Assembly: GCA_964534745.1 (NCBI GenBank)
Contig: CAZHQW010000006.1
Coordinates: 1-64,000 of the forward strand
DNA from: G020354785 sp964534745
Lineage (GTDB): Bacteria; Bacteroidota; Bacteroidia; Bacteroidales; UBA10428
Direction: 5' to 3'
Length of the DNA: 64,000 nt
Part shown: positions 55,901 to 64,000 of the stretch, one piece after another
Position numbering within the stretch: the first letter of the stretch is position 1
How the letters are laid out: every line of letters begins with the position of its first letter
Position numbers and translations under genes: made by a program
Notes under the pieces: generated by a model
Seen by the model: only the letters and a program-made list of their open reading frames with translations
Databases searched by the model: none
What the model was told of the DNA's origin: nothing

Positions 55901-56230
55901 CAGGTCAGTATGAACGACCTGTACTTTGGTGAATCGTTTGCAATAAACTCAGCAGGTGAATGGAACGTATATGATGCAACCAAATTAAGTTTAAGGGAAA
56001 TTGCAGTCGGATATGATCTTCCGAAGAAGCTTCTGAGCAAGACACCTTTCGGCACGATAAATATCAGCCTGACGGGCAGGAATTTGTGGTTCTATGCTCC
56101 GAATATTCCCGAATACACCAACTTCGACCCGGAAGTTAACGCTTACGGCGCTACGAATGTTCAAGGTGTTGAATATACTATTGCACCCTCAGTAAAAAGA
56201 TATGGTGTTAATCTTAAGATTACTTTCTAA
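52997..56230 (+). CDS. SusC/RagA-family TonB-linked outer membrane transporter
   Basis: A 1077-aa protein with signal peptide (IGFGVIFAQ), a CarboxypepD_reg-like domain (~27-105: ISGTIINADDGTALPGVSVF), TonB-box region LEEVIVTAIG, plug domain (KSLEGKIPGVDIRSTSGAPG; PLFVVDGIPY; SVSVLKGAPAAALYGSRAKN) and a 22-strand barrel ending RYGVNLKITF. It imports oligomers captured by its SusD partner, encoded 19 bp downstream. No glycosidase, sulfatase or sensor is adjacent, so the substrate could be a glycan, peptide or other polymer. Confidence 0.96.
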   Translation: MKKIASFIVCWVFIGFGVIFAQDIQISGTIINADDGTALPGVSVFVKGTSIGTASDINGDYSLTVPPDATLVFSSVGMKTQEMQVAGQTVIDVSLETEVLGLEEVIVTAIGISRAERALGYSVATISSDETLQKSEPDLLKSLEGKIPGVDIRSTSGAPGSATRITIRGNSSFLGDNQPLFVVDGIPYSNDQYTTTSQSSGGGAYGTSLSTLDPNDIASVSVLKGAPAAALYGSRAKNGVVVITTKSRSINPSKKGLEVTVSSSVNWEQISNLPEYQNTYGNGVDFVYANANGSWGPRFDSRDSIKTWDMYKDAFPDMFGDSVPWVPDPNNVEGLFKTGLVYENSVNITGGDEKSGFNLTASMLNNDGYIPYSSFDRYAISLGGTTLLANKLRAGGTFSYTTSQQSGGIFGNNQADDDNAASSFARALWLGRAWDYSLPYTDPVTGGPIQHNGPGQFDNPMWSWEHNKVITDMDRIVGTINLSYNFTDWLNASYEIGVNTFIQRRQQIIDKESRGYQGLGAIIDDDVWQQEIESNFLLTFNKQFGSGIDFKAILGHNVNQQTLDEQAFRGIQIVTPGIYDLDNTNSVIPFGGIYERQRLVGAFADVTVGYKNFLYLNLTGRNDWSSTLPVDNRSYFYPAASASFMFSELLDVNEKILSLGKIRVGWGKVGMDADPYSIYTTFISKAAEFTDVEQKAGYKYAAFPFLGQAAMTTPDRGNDPELNPEFKSEYEVGTNLGFINNRINVDFTYYSNKCTDMIYPVSVAASSGITSQWTNIGEMTNKGVEVALDLVPIRTASGFTWDIHSIFTKNVSEVVDVFEGEPQEGEVERTSLYGLFGDPYIVAQVGQPYGAFLGEVDVRDDNGNLLINPGNGFLIRSRTLEIYGDPNPDYKLSVTSTLSFRGLSVRALMDYTKGGDVYSYSIVSLLGRGVTKDTEDREHSFVIPGYYGDPNTEEPLLDADGNEIPNITQVSMNDLYFGESFAINSAGEWNVYDATKLSLREIAVGYDLPKKLLSKTPFGTINISLTGRNLWFYAPNIPEYTNFDPEVNAYGATNVQGVEYTIAPSVKRYGVNLKITF

Positions 56231-56249
56231 CTAAATAACATTAAATATT

Positions 56250-57908
56250 ATGGCTATGAAAAAAATAAAAATCTTTCTGCTAGGAACAATACTATTATTA
56301 GCAGGGTGTGAAGATTTTCTTGATATAAACCACGATCCTAACAGGCCCTCGGAACCTGCAATTGATCAGTTACTCCCGGGAATAATGTATGACATGGCGG
56401 ACGATATGTCCATAGGATACGGTAAATTGGGTTATGCATGCGCAGTATATGTACATCAGCTGACAACAAGACAACCTGAATATGATGATTATAACATTTC
56501 AGGGTCTTCGTATGCTGTTACCCAGTATTGGAAAGACCTGTTTGCCGGTCCGGCAGAGGATCTTAAGCTGCTTATTCAAATGGGAGAAGAAAGCGGCAAC
56601 CTTATATATGCCGGTATTGGAAAAATAATGAAAGCCTATCTGTTCAGTATGATGGTAGACTTGTGGGGAGATATACCATATGCCGAAGCAAATACAACCG
56701 GTATTACCGAGCCGGCTTTTGATGATGATGAACAAATATATACAACATTATTTGCATTAATAGATGAAGGTATTGCAGACATCAACAATACTGAAGCTGA
56801 AAATATACTTGTTCCGGACGATGACGATCTTATCTATGGCGGTGACACAGACCAGTGGATTAAACTGGCAAACACGCTGAAGCTTAAGATGTACAACCAG
56901 GTAAGGCTCGTTTCCATGTACAACCAGTCGGCAGTTGATGCTTTGCTTGCAGGTGACTTAATCGAACCGGGTGATGATTTCATGTTGCCATTCGGTACTT
57001 CGGTGGCACCTGAAAATCGTCATCCTGCTTTTGTTTCAGAATACGGTGGTTCACAGATAAGCAATTATATAAGCCCCTGGTTTTATGAAAAGATGAGTGG
57101 CCAGAATCCTGATATTCTTACAGGAATTGTAGATCCCAGGATACCTTACTACTGGTGCAACCAGAAGACCACCGGAGAAGCTCCTGAAAATCCGCCTGAA
57201 TATAAAGACGGCAATTTCAACACGATCTATTTCGGATCTACCGGTCCGAACCGTGACCATGCAGGCCGCGCAAGTTTCACAATGATGGGAATATATCCCT
57301 GCGGAGGCAAATATGATGACGGCAGCGGCGGCGGACCCCTTGGCTCTACTGATGGAACAGGAGCTGCCCCGCAGAGGTTCATCACTTATGCCGACAGGTT
57401 ATTCATAGAAGCCGAACTTATGCAGGCCGGATTGGTATCGGTCATCGATGGAGACGACGCCAGGGCAAGACTGGAAAAGGCAATGTATGCTTCCTTTGAA
57501 CAGGTAGATATGGTTGTGGCTATGGTAAATCCTGCCCAGTTAGTTCCAAGATTTGACACAGCCTCAACAGATACTGCATATGTCATGGCTGTACTTGCCG
57601 AGTATGATAATCCGGCAACTGATGCTGAAAAACAAATGGAGATTGTTATGACAGAGAAGTGGATTTCCCAGTGGGGTAACGCATTGGATCAGTATACCGA
57701 TTACAGAAGGACAGGATATCCCGTGAGGTTCGATGCCAATTCAAACGACGGTAAACAGTATCAGGGTGATGAAGGTACCGCTCCGGTCCCGACACAAGAA
57801 ACAAGGGCTTATCCGCTGTCATTCCCCTATGATCAAAATGAAGTTATCCTGAATGATAACTGTACTCAAAAAGTTGTCTCTACATCTAATGTATTCTGGG
57901 ATAATTAA
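56250..57908 (+). CDS. SusD/RagB-family outer membrane lipoprotein
   Basis: A 552-aa lipoprotein (lipobox LLAGC, then CEDFLDINHDPNRPSEP). It belongs to the SusD-like_2 type: VDLWGDIPYAEA, WIKLANTLKLKMYNQVRL, TYADRLFIEAEL, MTEKWISQWGNALDQYTDYRRTG (written here with gaps in mind). It caps the SusC barrel and binds substrate. ATG at 56256 would give a slightly shorter signal peptide. The length and C-terminal Trp/Tyr-rich tail are typical. Confidence 0.95.
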   Translation: MAMKKIKIFLLGTILLLAGCEDFLDINHDPNRPSEPAIDQLLPGIMYDMADDMSIGYGKLGYACAVYVHQLTTRQPEYDDYNISGSSYAVTQYWKDLFAGPAEDLKLLIQMGEESGNLIYAGIGKIMKAYLFSMMVDLWGDIPYAEANTTGITEPAFDDDEQIYTTLFALIDEGIADINNTEAENILVPDDDDLIYGGDTDQWIKLANTLKLKMYNQVRLVSMYNQSAVDALLAGDLIEPGDDFMLPFGTSVAPENRHPAFVSEYGGSQISNYISPWFYEKMSGQNPDILTGIVDPRIPYYWCNQKTTGEAPENPPEYKDGNFNTIYFGSTGPNRDHAGRASFTMMGIYPCGGKYDDGSGGGPLGSTDGTGAAPQRFITYADRLFIEAELMQAGLVSVIDGDDARARLEKAMYASFEQVDMVVAMVNPAQLVPRFDTASTDTAYVMAVLAEYDNPATDAEKQMEIVMTEKWISQWGNALDQYTDYRRTGYPVRFDANSNDGKQYQGDEGTAPVPTQETRAYPLSFPYDQNEVILNDNCTQKVVSTSNVFWDN

Positions 57909-57939
57909 TATTATTAATTAATAAATAAATTTTAAAGAC

Positions 57940-58824
57940 ATGAAGAAAATTATTTATATAATATTTGCTCTGGTCATCGGCGTGCTTACAACCTGTGATA
58001 AAGAGCCGGATGTCAGAATGCCAGAAATGCAGGATGCGGTTGCTGCTTATCTGAAACTGACAGAGAACTCTTCGCTCTCTGTGGACCTGTACGATTTAGC
58101 CGGATTTAGTTTTGAAGCAACTGTCGATGTTTTATTCGACGATCCCTTTCAAAAACTGGCTGTAGTAGTTGTATTTAACGGCGATTTTACCAAGCAGTAT
58201 GTAATGACAGATAACATTACATCTGTGCCACAGACAGTGTCATATACGCTTGATGATATTGCGGCTGTTGTTGACGAGCTTAATGCTCCCGCTGATCTGG
58301 TATCAGGTGATGCATTCGTCTTCTTTGTAAATACTACATTGCCTGACGGAACCCTGTTGCCCGGCTATACTGAAAATGGTGATATAGCCTTTAGTTCAAC
58401 CCTGGCCAATGCGCTAACCGGACTTAAGGGAGCTACATTCGATATTGATATTCCTGTTCCCTGTCCGTTCAGCATAGATGACTGGCCGGGAACATATGAC
58501 TGCTTTGATCTTGATTATGCGTCGGAAAACACAACAGCAGAAGTATTTCTTGACACCGAAGTTGAAAACGGATTGAAAGTATATGGAATGTATTCAAATT
58601 ACGCTGAACCCGATACATTCAGAATTGTCTTAAATCCTGCTGACCTTTCAGTCAGTTTTGAATCACAGACAATTTCACAGGATTTGTGGGGATATGGACC
58701 TGCTACTGCCGATGCAGGTGGCGGTTCATTCAACACATGCGACTTTACAATTAGTTATAATCTTGATGTTTGTGTCGGGGCCGGGTGTTTTTCAACATTT
58801 CATGTTCTTCTTGTAAAACAATAA
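57940..58824 (+). CDS. Third lipoprotein of the SusCD operon, unknown function
   Basis: A 294-aa lipoprotein (VLTTC, then DKEPDV, a typical surface-export signal). The mature part is beta-rich and acidic, with a Cys-containing C-terminal domain (VPCPFSIDDWPGTYDCFD; CVGAGCFSTFHVLLV). In Sus-like operons this position holds SusE/SusF-like surface binding proteins; no specific family recognised. 31 bp after SusD and followed by a strong terminator. Confidence 0.75.
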   Translation: MKKIIYIIFALVIGVLTTCDKEPDVRMPEMQDAVAAYLKLTENSSLSVDLYDLAGFSFEATVDVLFDDPFQKLAVVVVFNGDFTKQYVMTDNITSVPQTVSYTLDDIAAVVDELNAPADLVSGDAFVFFVNTTLPDGTLLPGYTENGDIAFSSTLANALTGLKGATFDIDIPVPCPFSIDDWPGTYDCFDLDYASENTTAEVFLDTEVENGLKVYGMYSNYAEPDTFRIVLNPADLSVSFESQTISQDLWGYGPATADAGGGSFNTCDFTISYNLDVCVGAGCFSTFHVLLVKQ

Positions 58825-58840
58825 TAAACTTTGCAATAAC

Positions 58841-58872
58841 TTAAAAAGCGAACCTCCGGGTTCGCTTTTTAA
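58841..58872 (+). terminator. Rho-independent terminator of the SusCD operon
   Basis: A perfect 14-bp palindromic stem (TTAAAAAGCGAACC / GGTTCGCTTTTTAA) with tetraloop TCCG lies 16 bp after the third gene. A-run and T-run flank the GC core, so it may work in both directions. Confidence 0.9.
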
Positions 58873-58917
58873 GTATATAGCTAACTGCTATTTTCTCACT
58901 TGATTTTACTATTTAGC

Positions 58918-61311
58918 GTGAAGCGGATCGTATTGATACCAGTGCTTTTATTTATGCTTGCCGGCACAAAGAATTTAAACGGACAGGTAAGCGGTTCAAT
59001 TGAGCCATACCTGCCGCCGGTGGATGTTATTGAGTCAAACGGTCCTGAACCAGGCTATTTCTTTATATCCTCAAGAGTGCTGAATACCCCTGATGCATAC
59101 CATTTTGTTGCAATAATTGATAATTACGGCACCCCCATTTACTACAAGAGAAATTACCTCGGCAACGGGGGCTTTCGTCTGCAGAAAAACGGGTATCTTA
59201 CTTTCAGGCCCAATTGGCAGGGTTTCGGTTATTTTGTTCTTGACAGCTCCTATAACCGCATAGACACGCTGTACATGCTTAACTACGATGCCAACCAGCA
59301 TGATTTTAAAATATCTGAAGACGGACATGCACTATTTATCGGGAACTATTACAGGAACGTTGATATGAGCCAGATTGTCGAAGGCGGAGATCCCGATGCC
59401 AGAGCCATGGAAGCTATTATCCAGGAATTTGACAGCACAGGGAACCTTGTTCTGGAATGGAGAAGCTGGGAGCATTTTGATATTCTTGATGCCAACGAAG
59501 CCTCTGTCAACCTTAAGGCTTCAATTGTTGATTATGTTCATCCTAACGGTATCGAGTTTGATTCCGATACAAGTATACTTCTCTCTTCACGCCACCTTGA
59601 CGAGATTACAAAAATTGACAGGAGAACAGGCGAAATAATATGGAGGCTCGGGGGCAAGAAAAACCAGTTTGGCTTTATAAACGATACCATAGGGTTTTCA
59701 GCACAGCACAGTATTGTTAAACTTGATAACGGACATATACTGCTTTTCGATAATGGCACCTATCATACACCACAGTTTTCCAGTGCAGTTGAATATGCTA
59801 TCAATGAAGATTCGATGGAAGTCACATTAATAAAAAGATACCGGCCGGACTTTGATGTTTATGCCTCCTTTGGCTGCAACACCCAGAAACTTGAGGGAGG
59901 AAACATATTGCTCGGACTGGGAGAGACATCCCCATCAATTATTGAACTCCGCCCCGATAATTCAGTTGCCCTGATATTGGACTTTTCAGATTATGCCTCA
60001 TCCCTGCTTATAACGAAGAAACCCTGGAAGACAAACCTGTTTACCACAGGTGCCGATACAATCACGTTCCCCAAATATGAATATATGACATATTATTACC
60101 TGCTGAAATTGTCCAATAAATCGGACAGGCCTCTGGATATTACAGGATATTCTACCCATACAGAATCATTTTATATTGATGAAGATTTTCCCTTTACGAT
60201 TCCTGCCGGTGGTGATACAATTATTGATGTAGCCTTCAATCCGCTTACCGAAGGCTATATTACAGACATACTTACTATAAATTCCGATATAGTAAGTGAC
60301 ACCCTCATACAGAGGGTTGCTCAACAAGTATATCTTTCGGGGACAAGCGACGATTTCAACCCTCCTTTGGTGAATATATCCCCTTCGGATGAAGGCGGGG
60401 TGCCGCTTGACACAAAAGTATTTATTGAGTTTAACGAACCTGTAAGATATATTGATAATTCTGAAATTGACTATACAAATATAAAAACACTGCTTACTTT
60501 TAAGAAGACCGATGCCCAGGGTGAGGATATCGACTTTATCGTTACGGTTAGTACAGATAAAAAACTGATAACTTTAAAACCTGTATTATCCCTGGAAGAG
60601 GAGCAGGTCTATTTTGTGGCTATAGCAAAGGGACTGGAAGATTATTCTGACAACCCGGCCGACTCTCTCAGTGCAAGCTTTACGACAGGAGACATAGAGC
60701 CCCCCCGGGTGCAGATTTATCCGGCTGACGGATCCACAGGTATCCCGACAATACTTGAGGCCACGGCCGTTTTTGATGAGCCGGTAAGGTTAACTGACAA
60801 CAGGGAAATCGATGATACCAATGCTGACTCGGTAATCACATTAAAGGAGTCAGCGGGACAGATGAGCCATGTTCCCTTTGATGCAACAATCAACGCCGGG
60901 AAGACTGAAATAACAATTGTTCCTGATTCAGAATTAGAACCTTACACGGGCTATGAAATAATAATCAGAGATGTGGAAGACTACAGCAATAACGCACTGT
61001 CAGGCTATATTGCAAGGTCATATTTTACCACGGGTCCATCGGAGCAAACACAGGTTATTCCGGATGGTACAGAATCGCAGTATATAATATATCCCAATCC
61101 CTGCAAAGGGAAATTTACCATTGATTTTGGCAGCGTGGATCCAAGGATAATAAAAGTTTACAATTTTTCCGGAAGGTTGATCTGCAAGGAAATCTCTTAT
61201 GGCATGATGCAAGCCATTGGTTTGAAGGGCCTGCCCCAAGGCATATACTTTGTTGAAATAATCCTGTCCGATACCCCTGGAAAGGTACTGTTGAAAGTCA
61301 TTAATGAATAG
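58918..61311 (+). CDS. Secreted arylsulfotransferase-like protein with Ig-like domains and T9SS tail
   Basis: A 797-aa protein. GTG 58918 gives an ideal signal peptide (KRIVLIPVLLFMLAG, then NLNGQ); the open frame extends only to a TTG at 58900. Residues ~30-365 form a beta-propeller of the arylsulfotransferase type (DNYGTPIYYKR, VEGGDPDARAMEA, VDYVHPNGIEFDSD, IIWRLGGKKNQF, AQHSIVKLDNGHILLFDNG). Then an ASH/choice-of-anchor domain (~370-480), two SbsA/Big_5-type Ig domains (~480-690; ISPSDEGGVPLDTKVFIEF) and a T9SS sorting domain (YPNPCKGKFTI ... LPQGIYFVEI). Sulfotransferase activity is unproven. It overlaps the next paralogue by 8 bp. Confidence 0.85.
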   Translation: MKRIVLIPVLLFMLAGTKNLNGQVSGSIEPYLPPVDVIESNGPEPGYFFISSRVLNTPDAYHFVAIIDNYGTPIYYKRNYLGNGGFRLQKNGYLTFRPNWQGFGYFVLDSSYNRIDTLYMLNYDANQHDFKISEDGHALFIGNYYRNVDMSQIVEGGDPDARAMEAIIQEFDSTGNLVLEWRSWEHFDILDANEASVNLKASIVDYVHPNGIEFDSDTSILLSSRHLDEITKIDRRTGEIIWRLGGKKNQFGFINDTIGFSAQHSIVKLDNGHILLFDNGTYHTPQFSSAVEYAINEDSMEVTLIKRYRPDFDVYASFGCNTQKLEGGNILLGLGETSPSIIELRPDNSVALILDFSDYASSLLITKKPWKTNLFTTGADTITFPKYEYMTYYYLLKLSNKSDRPLDITGYSTHTESFYIDEDFPFTIPAGGDTIIDVAFNPLTEGYITDILTINSDIVSDTLIQRVAQQVYLSGTSDDFNPPLVNISPSDEGGVPLDTKVFIEFNEPVRYIDNSEIDYTNIKTLLTFKKTDAQGEDIDFIVTVSTDKKLITLKPVLSLEEEQVYFVAIAKGLEDYSDNPADSLSASFTTGDIEPPRVQIYPADGSTGIPTILEATAVFDEPVRLTDNREIDDTNADSVITLKESAGQMSHVPFDATINAGKTEITIVPDSELEPYTGYEIIIRDVEDYSNNALSGYIARSYFTTGPSEQTQVIPDGTESQYIIYPNPCKGKFTIDFGSVDPRIIKVYNFSGRLICKEISYGMMQAIGLKGLPQGIYFVEIILSDTPGKVLLKVINE

Positions 61312-63439
61312 AGAACCTTATAAGTATTTGCGTGTCTTTTATGCTGCAAGTTTTCCGGTAATCGGATTGTTACTAATCATTACAATAAAAAGTCCGGGCC
61401 AGGTTGCTGACGGCAGTGACCTTCTTCAGTATACCAGTCCCATTAACGGTTCAGCATACGTTACCAGGGAAAGTTCCATAATAATAAGGTATTGTAAGCC
61501 ACTATGCAGAGAATCTGTAACCGATTCAACCATAATAGTCACCGGCTCTGTAAAAGGCAGTTACATGGGCAAAATACATTTATGCAGCGATGAAAAAACA
61601 TTGGTTTTCGAACATCCCGATCCTTTTAAAGTTTCAGAAAGAATTACTGTAGGCGTACGTGATGGTTTATATACGACAACCATGGATAAGATTCCCGGAT
61701 TTGAACTTTCCTTCCTTGTTTCGGACAATAAGAATAATTATAGCCGTATGGATAACGGGAACAAAAATGCAGCTAGTCATGAATATCCGGAAATAAACAG
61801 CCATAAATCAACATTTAATGATTATCCCGAAGTATATTCACTGATAAATGATGAACCTTCGGCCGGATACTACTTCCTTGAAAAAAACTATGTTGGTTAT
61901 TGTTATATTATGATTATCGACAACTTTGGAATCCCAATATTTTACAGGATCCTCGAACATAATGCCCATAACTTTTCCCTTCAGCCTGCCGGATACCTTT
62001 CATATTATATCGAGCATGAGAGAAGCTATGCCATACTTGACAGCCAGTATAATCATATTGATACGTACAGCATGAAAAACGGGTATGATGCTGACAGCCA
62101 TGAATTTATATTGCTGGCTAATGGCCATTCATTTATGATAGCATACGATCGCCAGCTTATTGAAATGGATAAGGTGGTAGAAGGCGGTGACCCCGATGCA
62201 ACGGTAGTCGGACTGGTAATACAGGAACTTGATGAAGATCAGAATGTTATATTTCAATGGAGAAGCTGGGATCATTTCAGTATACTTGATACTGATGATT
62301 CCGTGGTAGACCTGACATCGCAATATGTTGATTATGTACACGGGAATTCCCTGGATATTGACTCCGACACATCCCTCCTATTATGTTCCAGGAACCTGAA
62401 CGAGGTAACAAAAATCAACAGGCAGACAGGCGATATAATATGGCGCATGGGCGGCAAACATAACCAGTTCACCTTTATTGATGACAACAGGGGCTTCGCC
62501 ATGCAGCACTCAGTAAAGAAACTGGAAAACGGCAATTTAATTCTCTTTGATAACGGAATAATAGGTACGGCTGAGTATTCGAGAGGCGTCGAATATGAAC
62601 TGGATGAGACAGATTATACTGTACATCTCATTAAGGAATTTAAGCACGATTCAAATGTTATGTCCCTGGTTATGGGCCATATACAAAGATTACCAAAAGG
62701 TAATACTCTCCTGGGGTGGGGCAAGAACCTTGGAAATTATGTCTGCACAGAGTATAGCTCTGACGGCGCAGTAGTTAATGACATATATTCGGATGATGAC
62801 GTAAAACCCTACCGGGTGTGTAAATTCGGCTGGGATCCGGGAATAATAGAACTGGACAGGGATACTCTTTTATTTGATGCCATAAAACCCTATACGAGTG
62901 ACACCAGGGAAATAAGAATATTCAACAGAACAGGTGAAAATATAATAATTAACGGCTATTCAAGGGGCAGTGCCCCCTTTTATACGGCAACTACCTTCCC
63001 GATAGTGATTCCGCCATATGACAGCCGCGTTCTGGAGATCAAATTCGTCCCTTTTCAAAGCGGCGAGTATAACGATGTGATAACTATTTACTCGGACGGA
63101 CTGTCAGCCATTGGCGAGACACAAAGAATTGCAGTCCAGTTTGCCATAAAGGGAGCCTCTTCCTGGGATGCTTCCCATATAAAAGGCGTATTGTCCGACC
63201 AGAATAAAGAATTTCAGCTATACCCCAATCCGGTCACCGGCAAACTGACAATATACAATACCGGTAACACTGTTTATCTTGCAGTAATGGACCTGCAAGG
63301 GAGGGTCCTGATATCAGAAAAAATCCGTAATAGCGACAAGACTGAAATAGACTGCTCCGACCTTAATCCCGGGGTATATATGCTGGAGTTAACTGAAGGT
63401 TCGGGTTCAAAACATTCCGCCAGGTTTATTAAGAAATAA
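61304..63439 (+). CDS. Second secreted arylsulfotransferase-like protein with T9SS tail
   Basis: A 711-aa paralogue of the preceding gene product, with a signal segment (SFPVIGLLLIITI). An Ig-like Big_5 domain comes first (~38-135), then the arylsulfotransferase-like propeller (~165-525: DNFGIPIFYRI, VEGGDPDATVVG, IIWRMGGKHNQF, MQHSVKKLENGNLILFDNG, MGHIQRLPKGNTLLGWG), an ASH-like domain (~530-620) and a T9SS tail (YPNPVTGKLTI ... LNPGVYMLEL). The Ig domains have swapped ends relative to the first protein. It starts within the last codons of the upstream gene (translational coupling). Confidence 0.85.
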   Translation: MNREPYKYLRVFYAASFPVIGLLLIITIKSPGQVADGSDLLQYTSPINGSAYVTRESSIIIRYCKPLCRESVTDSTIIVTGSVKGSYMGKIHLCSDEKTLVFEHPDPFKVSERITVGVRDGLYTTTMDKIPGFELSFLVSDNKNNYSRMDNGNKNAASHEYPEINSHKSTFNDYPEVYSLINDEPSAGYYFLEKNYVGYCYIMIIDNFGIPIFYRILEHNAHNFSLQPAGYLSYYIEHERSYAILDSQYNHIDTYSMKNGYDADSHEFILLANGHSFMIAYDRQLIEMDKVVEGGDPDATVVGLVIQELDEDQNVIFQWRSWDHFSILDTDDSVVDLTSQYVDYVHGNSLDIDSDTSLLLCSRNLNEVTKINRQTGDIIWRMGGKHNQFTFIDDNRGFAMQHSVKKLENGNLILFDNGIIGTAEYSRGVEYELDETDYTVHLIKEFKHDSNVMSLVMGHIQRLPKGNTLLGWGKNLGNYVCTEYSSDGAVVNDIYSDDDVKPYRVCKFGWDPGIIELDRDTLLFDAIKPYTSDTREIRIFNRTGENIIINGYSRGSAPFYTATTFPIVIPPYDSRVLEIKFVPFQSGEYNDVITIYSDGLSAIGETQRIAVQFAIKGASSWDASHIKGVLSDQNKEFQLYPNPVTGKLTIYNTGNTVYLAVMDLQGRVLISEKIRNSDKTEIDCSDLNPGVYMLELTEGSGSKHSARFIKK

Positions 63440-64000
63440 ACACTGTATTTATCAGGGAATTGTAATATTCCACAATCATCTTGAGATCAGGCATCTTATT
63501 TATCTTAAGACTATTTGACTTGATAAATGTCATTATTGCTGAAGAATAGTCTTCAAAAAACCTCATGAACTTCTTTTTATTGTTGCCAACCAGCATTGTC
63601 TTTTTGCCTTCCACCAGGTAGAGGTCTTCCTGGATATAATTATGATCAATAGCTCCGTATGCCCCATATTTTATATCACTTTCAGGCTTTGGCCTGTAAG
63701 AAAAGGTTTTTAACAGTTTCACCTTCCCTTCATATAATAGCTGCGCTATACCGAATAACTTCGAGTCTGCTGCAATTAAATTAAGGTTGACATACCTTTG
63801 ATTCACACCCGCGTCATCAACCCATGAAAATTCTTTTATCCTGTATAGATCCAAAAGCTTCACCTCTCCGGAAAACTGTATCTCGAGGTTGTTACTTTTA
63901 AGATCATACTTGACAGGATAGTTTTTAATTGTCCGGTCCGATATAAGGGTAAAACTGCCGTTGTGCCACTGATCATCAAGGTAATAGGATTCATTATATC
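63429..64000 (-). CDS. Hypothetical protein, 5' part cut by window edge
   Basis: The frame is open from the window edge to a TAA at 63429-63431 (about 189 codons visible). The GTG at 63863 is internal, because sequence upstream continues the same pattern (YYLDDQWHNGSFTLISD, YPVKYDLKSNNLEIQF). Many Bacteroidota have secreted proteins with this 'DDxWxxG..T..G....Y.LKYN...N.LE....G' opening; function unknown. Its 3' end overlaps the convergent arylsulfotransferase-like gene by 11 bp. Confidence 0.75.
   Translation of the reverse strand, partial: YNESYYLDDQWHNGSFTLISDRTIKNYPVKYDLKSNNLEIQFSGEVKLLDLYRIKEFSWVDDAGVNQRYVNLNLIAADSKLFGIAQLLYEGKVKLLKTFSYRPKPESDIKYGAYGAIDHNYIQEDLYLVEGKKTMLVGNNKKKFMRFFEDYSSAIMTFIKSNSLKINKMPDLKMIVEYYNSLINTVFIS

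Noticed and set aside
52997..57908. Calling the SusC/SusD genes a polysaccharide utilisation locus
   Set aside because: No carbohydrate-active enzyme, sulfatase or hybrid sensor is adjacent. SusCD pairs also import peptides and other substrates.
1..64000. CRISPR array, retron, toxin-antitoxin pair, restriction system or prophage
   Set aside because: No regularly spaced repeats, reverse transcriptase, nuclease/methylase pairs, integrase or phage structural genes were seen in any part of the window.

Overview
The window is a chromosomal segment of a member of the Bacteroidota, most likely an anaerobic, environmental Bacteroidales/Marinilabiliales-type bacterium. Supporting signs are a SusC/SusD pair, two proteins with type IX secretion (T9SS) C-terminal tails, many Bacteroidota-style lipoproteins, the BamD-omega-CoaBC-DUF4835-RecN gene order, the almost complete absence of Shine-Dalgarno sequences, and several promoters of the form TTTG-N19..22-TAnnTTTG. 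It is mostly housekeeping sequence with a few accessory patches. I see no rRNA, CRISPR array, insertion sequence, integrase or prophage.

Layout. 1-2763: a truncated AraC-type membrane-anchored regulator, a secreted beta-helix protein and two tandem tRNA-Leu genes. A degenerate copy of the tRNA 3' end lies at 754-778, so the beta-helix gene sits between two att-like repeats. 2918-5933: a PKD-domain lipoprotein and a dipeptidyl peptidase IV. 5939-9059: thrS-infC-rpmI-rplT, with infC starting at a non-canonical ATA behind a strong Shine-Dalgarno sequence. 9136-16117: dapB, two tandem signal peptidases I, a DHH phosphoesterase and three FKBP-type lipoproteins carrying five FKBP-like modules. 16133-24160: an RsmI-like methylase and two unrelated phosphate transporters with PhoU-like tails, which bracket an ankyrin/beta-barrel protein and small secreted unknowns.

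24439-33164: a complete-looking V/A-type ATPase operon of the chlamydial/spirochaete arrangement (E, DUF2764, A, B, D, I, K) with a sodium-type proteolipid, followed by DUF456 and CAP-domain genes. 33169-44795: an RRM protein, ornithine carbamoyltransferase, FtsK, LolA-like protein, 7TM-HD phosphohydrolase, NlpC/P60 peptidase, nitroreductase, thioredoxin reductase and an alpha-oxoamine synthase. 45001-50040: bamD-rpoZ-coaBC-DUF4835(PorD-like)-recN. 50057-52669: a YfcC/DcuC-family carrier and glutamate formimidoyltransferase. 52997-63439: SusC, SusD and a third lipoprotein, then (after a strong terminator) two paralogous arylsulfotransferase-like T9SS cargo proteins. The window ends in a truncated hypothetical gene.

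How the genes fit together: protein export and envelope assembly is the recurring theme (two signal peptidases, FKBP chaperones, LolA, BamD, a PorD-like protein, T9SS substrates, SusCD). Energy and ion handling comes second (a V-ATPase probably coupled to sodium, and phosphate import). Convergent genes are packed end to end with 20 bp or less between them and no visible terminators.
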